Source: Sporichthyaceae bacterium (GTDB lineage Bacteria; Actinomycetota; Actinomycetes; JACCUZ01). From it: a stretch of 9,427 nt of DNA. Positions within the stretch are counted from its first letter, which is position 1. The number at the start of each line of letters is the position of its first letter. Under the pieces are notes generated by a model. It was not told where the DNA came from, made no database searches, and saw nothing but the letters and a program-made list of their open reading frames with translations. The position numbers and the translations under genes are program-made. The stretch is from positions 1-9,427 of the forward strand of contig JACCUZ010000131.1 in the NCBI GenBank assembly GCA_013698395.1, in the 5' to 3' direction. Positions 8,578-9,427 of the stretch are shown one piece after another.

Positions 8578-9427
8578 CGACTCCTGCCTCGAGCACTGGC
8601 AACGGCGCGTACGCGGGTCCAGGTCGGACGTGGGTCACGCAGGCTCTCGACGCTGTACACGGTCCCGCGTCGGGGCAGCACCCGCCTCACCACCTCCGAA
8701 AGGCCTGCGTCTCCGCGTCGTAGATCCGCCATCGCGTTGCGCAGGTCACCCTCCAGCCACCGGTACCTCACCCCGGGCCGGCTGCGAATCACCATGTCCG
8801 GCGCCTTGCCGAGCGCTGCGTCGCAGGCCAGGAGCGGGAGGTTGGCCCCTGCAGAGACAGCCAGCGGCATCGAGCCGTACACCCGAGGGTTGACGTCGAG
8901 GACGAAGCGGTCGATGAGCTGCACCTGAAACACGCCCGAATGGCCGCGGAGCAGCCTGAGAACCGCGTGCTCGAGCTCGGGATCCGGACCAACCGTCACG
9001 GCCGCCGCCGCCACACCCGCGCGCGAGGGCCATAGCCGGAGGTACTCCTGATGGCAGACGGCGAGAAAGCGGTCGTCCCACACGACACCGGAGATGGCAC
9101 GCATGGGCTCGGAGAGGAACGGCTGGACCAGCACCTCACCGGGTGCCGCGGACAGCTCGTACACATCGGACGGGGAGTCCACTCGGACCGCTTGAAGGTT
9201 CTCCATCCCCGACTTGACCACCGACTTCACCACCGCCGGAAAATCCAGGGTCGCCGCGTGGGCACGCAACTCATCGAGACCTGGATACACCTGACCCGGA
9301 AGGCTCTGCAAACCCGCGTCGCGGACAGCGGAGGCGAGGGACGCCTTGTCCACCAGCCGGGCGGCAGGGTCTCGCAAGGCAATCAGGGCGACATCGCTCG
9401 CGGGCAGCACGGCGGAATACCCACCCT
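8574..9427 (-). CDS. ATP-grasp ligase, 5' end outside the window
   Basis: At least 284 residues of an ATP-grasp enzyme of the carboxylate-amine/thiol ligase type. These enzymes activate a carboxylate as an acyl phosphate and join it to an amine or another nucleophile. Visible blocks are: the end of the pre-ATP-grasp domain (YSAVLPASDVALIAL), the linker VDKASL (Asp at 9348-9350), the ATP-binding lysine in FPAVVKSVVKSG, the strand VLVQPFL, and the metal-binding VLDVNPRVYGSM (Asp codon 8895-8897). The metal motif has Asp where Glu is usual (E-x-N-P-R). The first start in the window is a GTG at 9410, but codons upstream remain open and read as family sequence (GGYSA), so the real start and the N-terminal domain lie beyond 9427. 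The stop overlaps the kinase gene by 4 bp, forming an operon. The substrate is unknown; amino-acid ligation onto a glycan or peptide is possible. Confidence 0.83.
   Translation of the reverse strand, partial: GGYSAVLPASDVALIALRDPAARLVDKASLASAVRDAGLQSLPGQVYPGLDELRAHAATLDFPAVVKSVVKSGMENLQAVRVDSPSDVYELSAAPGEVLVQPFLSEPMRAISGVVWDDRFLAVCHQEYLRLWPSRAGVAAAAVTVGPDPELEHAVLRLLRGHSGVFQVQLIDRFVLDVNPRVYGSMPLAVSAGANLPLLACDAALGKAPDMVIRSRPGVRYRWLEGDLRNAMADLRRGDAGLSEVVRRVLPRRGTVYSVESLRDPRPTWTRVRAVASARGRSR

Noticed and set aside
5528..9427. Lasso-peptide or other RiPP cluster
   Set aside because: A kinase and a tailoring enzyme are present, but no precursor peptide, asparagine-synthetase-like cyclase or leader peptidase is seen.

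Overview
This is high-GC DNA with actinobacterial character. The UvrA closely follows actinobacterial UvrA, including a Cys-x3-His first half of zinc site 1. A mycothiol-dependent maleylpyruvate-isomerase-type enzyme is present, and mycothiol is an actinobacterial thiol. GTG starts, leaderless-looking promoters and a Tat lipoprotein fit as well. A Nocardioides-like or related soil actinomycete is plausible, but the genus cannot be read from this window.

Layout. Positions 1-4028 (minus strand) run VOC/glyoxalase-like protein -> uvrA -> Tat-exported Rieske 2Fe-2S lipoprotein. From a 65-bp divergent promoter region (4029-4093) two plus-strand genes follow: a mycothiol-dependent maleylpyruvate isomerase/DinB-type enzyme (4094-4804) and a glyoxalase II-like metallo-beta-lactamase-fold hydrolase (4828-5481). 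Next are a secreted protein of a family I cannot name (5528-6541) and a sulfotransferase-like protein (6605-7342). The right end is a minus-strand pair whose start lies beyond the window: a 5'-truncated ATP-grasp ligase (8574-9427) and, overlapping it by 4 bp, a P-loop kinase of the thymidylate-kinase type with a ~195-residue N-terminal domain of unclear origin (7339-8577). The sulfotransferase and kinase genes converge and end on the same CTAG.

How it may work together. The left half looks like core genome: nucleotide excision repair surrounded by glyoxalase-I-like, mycothiol-transferase-like and glyoxalase-II-like enzymes. This could be electrophile detoxification beside repair of the DNA damage such compounds cause (inference). 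The right half, from about 5500, looks accessory. A sulfotransferase, an ATP-grasp ligase, a fused kinase and an exported protein suggest the edge of a cell-surface glycan or small-molecule tailoring locus (inference). No RNA genes, insertion sequences, CRISPR arrays or convincing intrinsic terminators were seen. No gene-free stretch exceeds about 115 bp.
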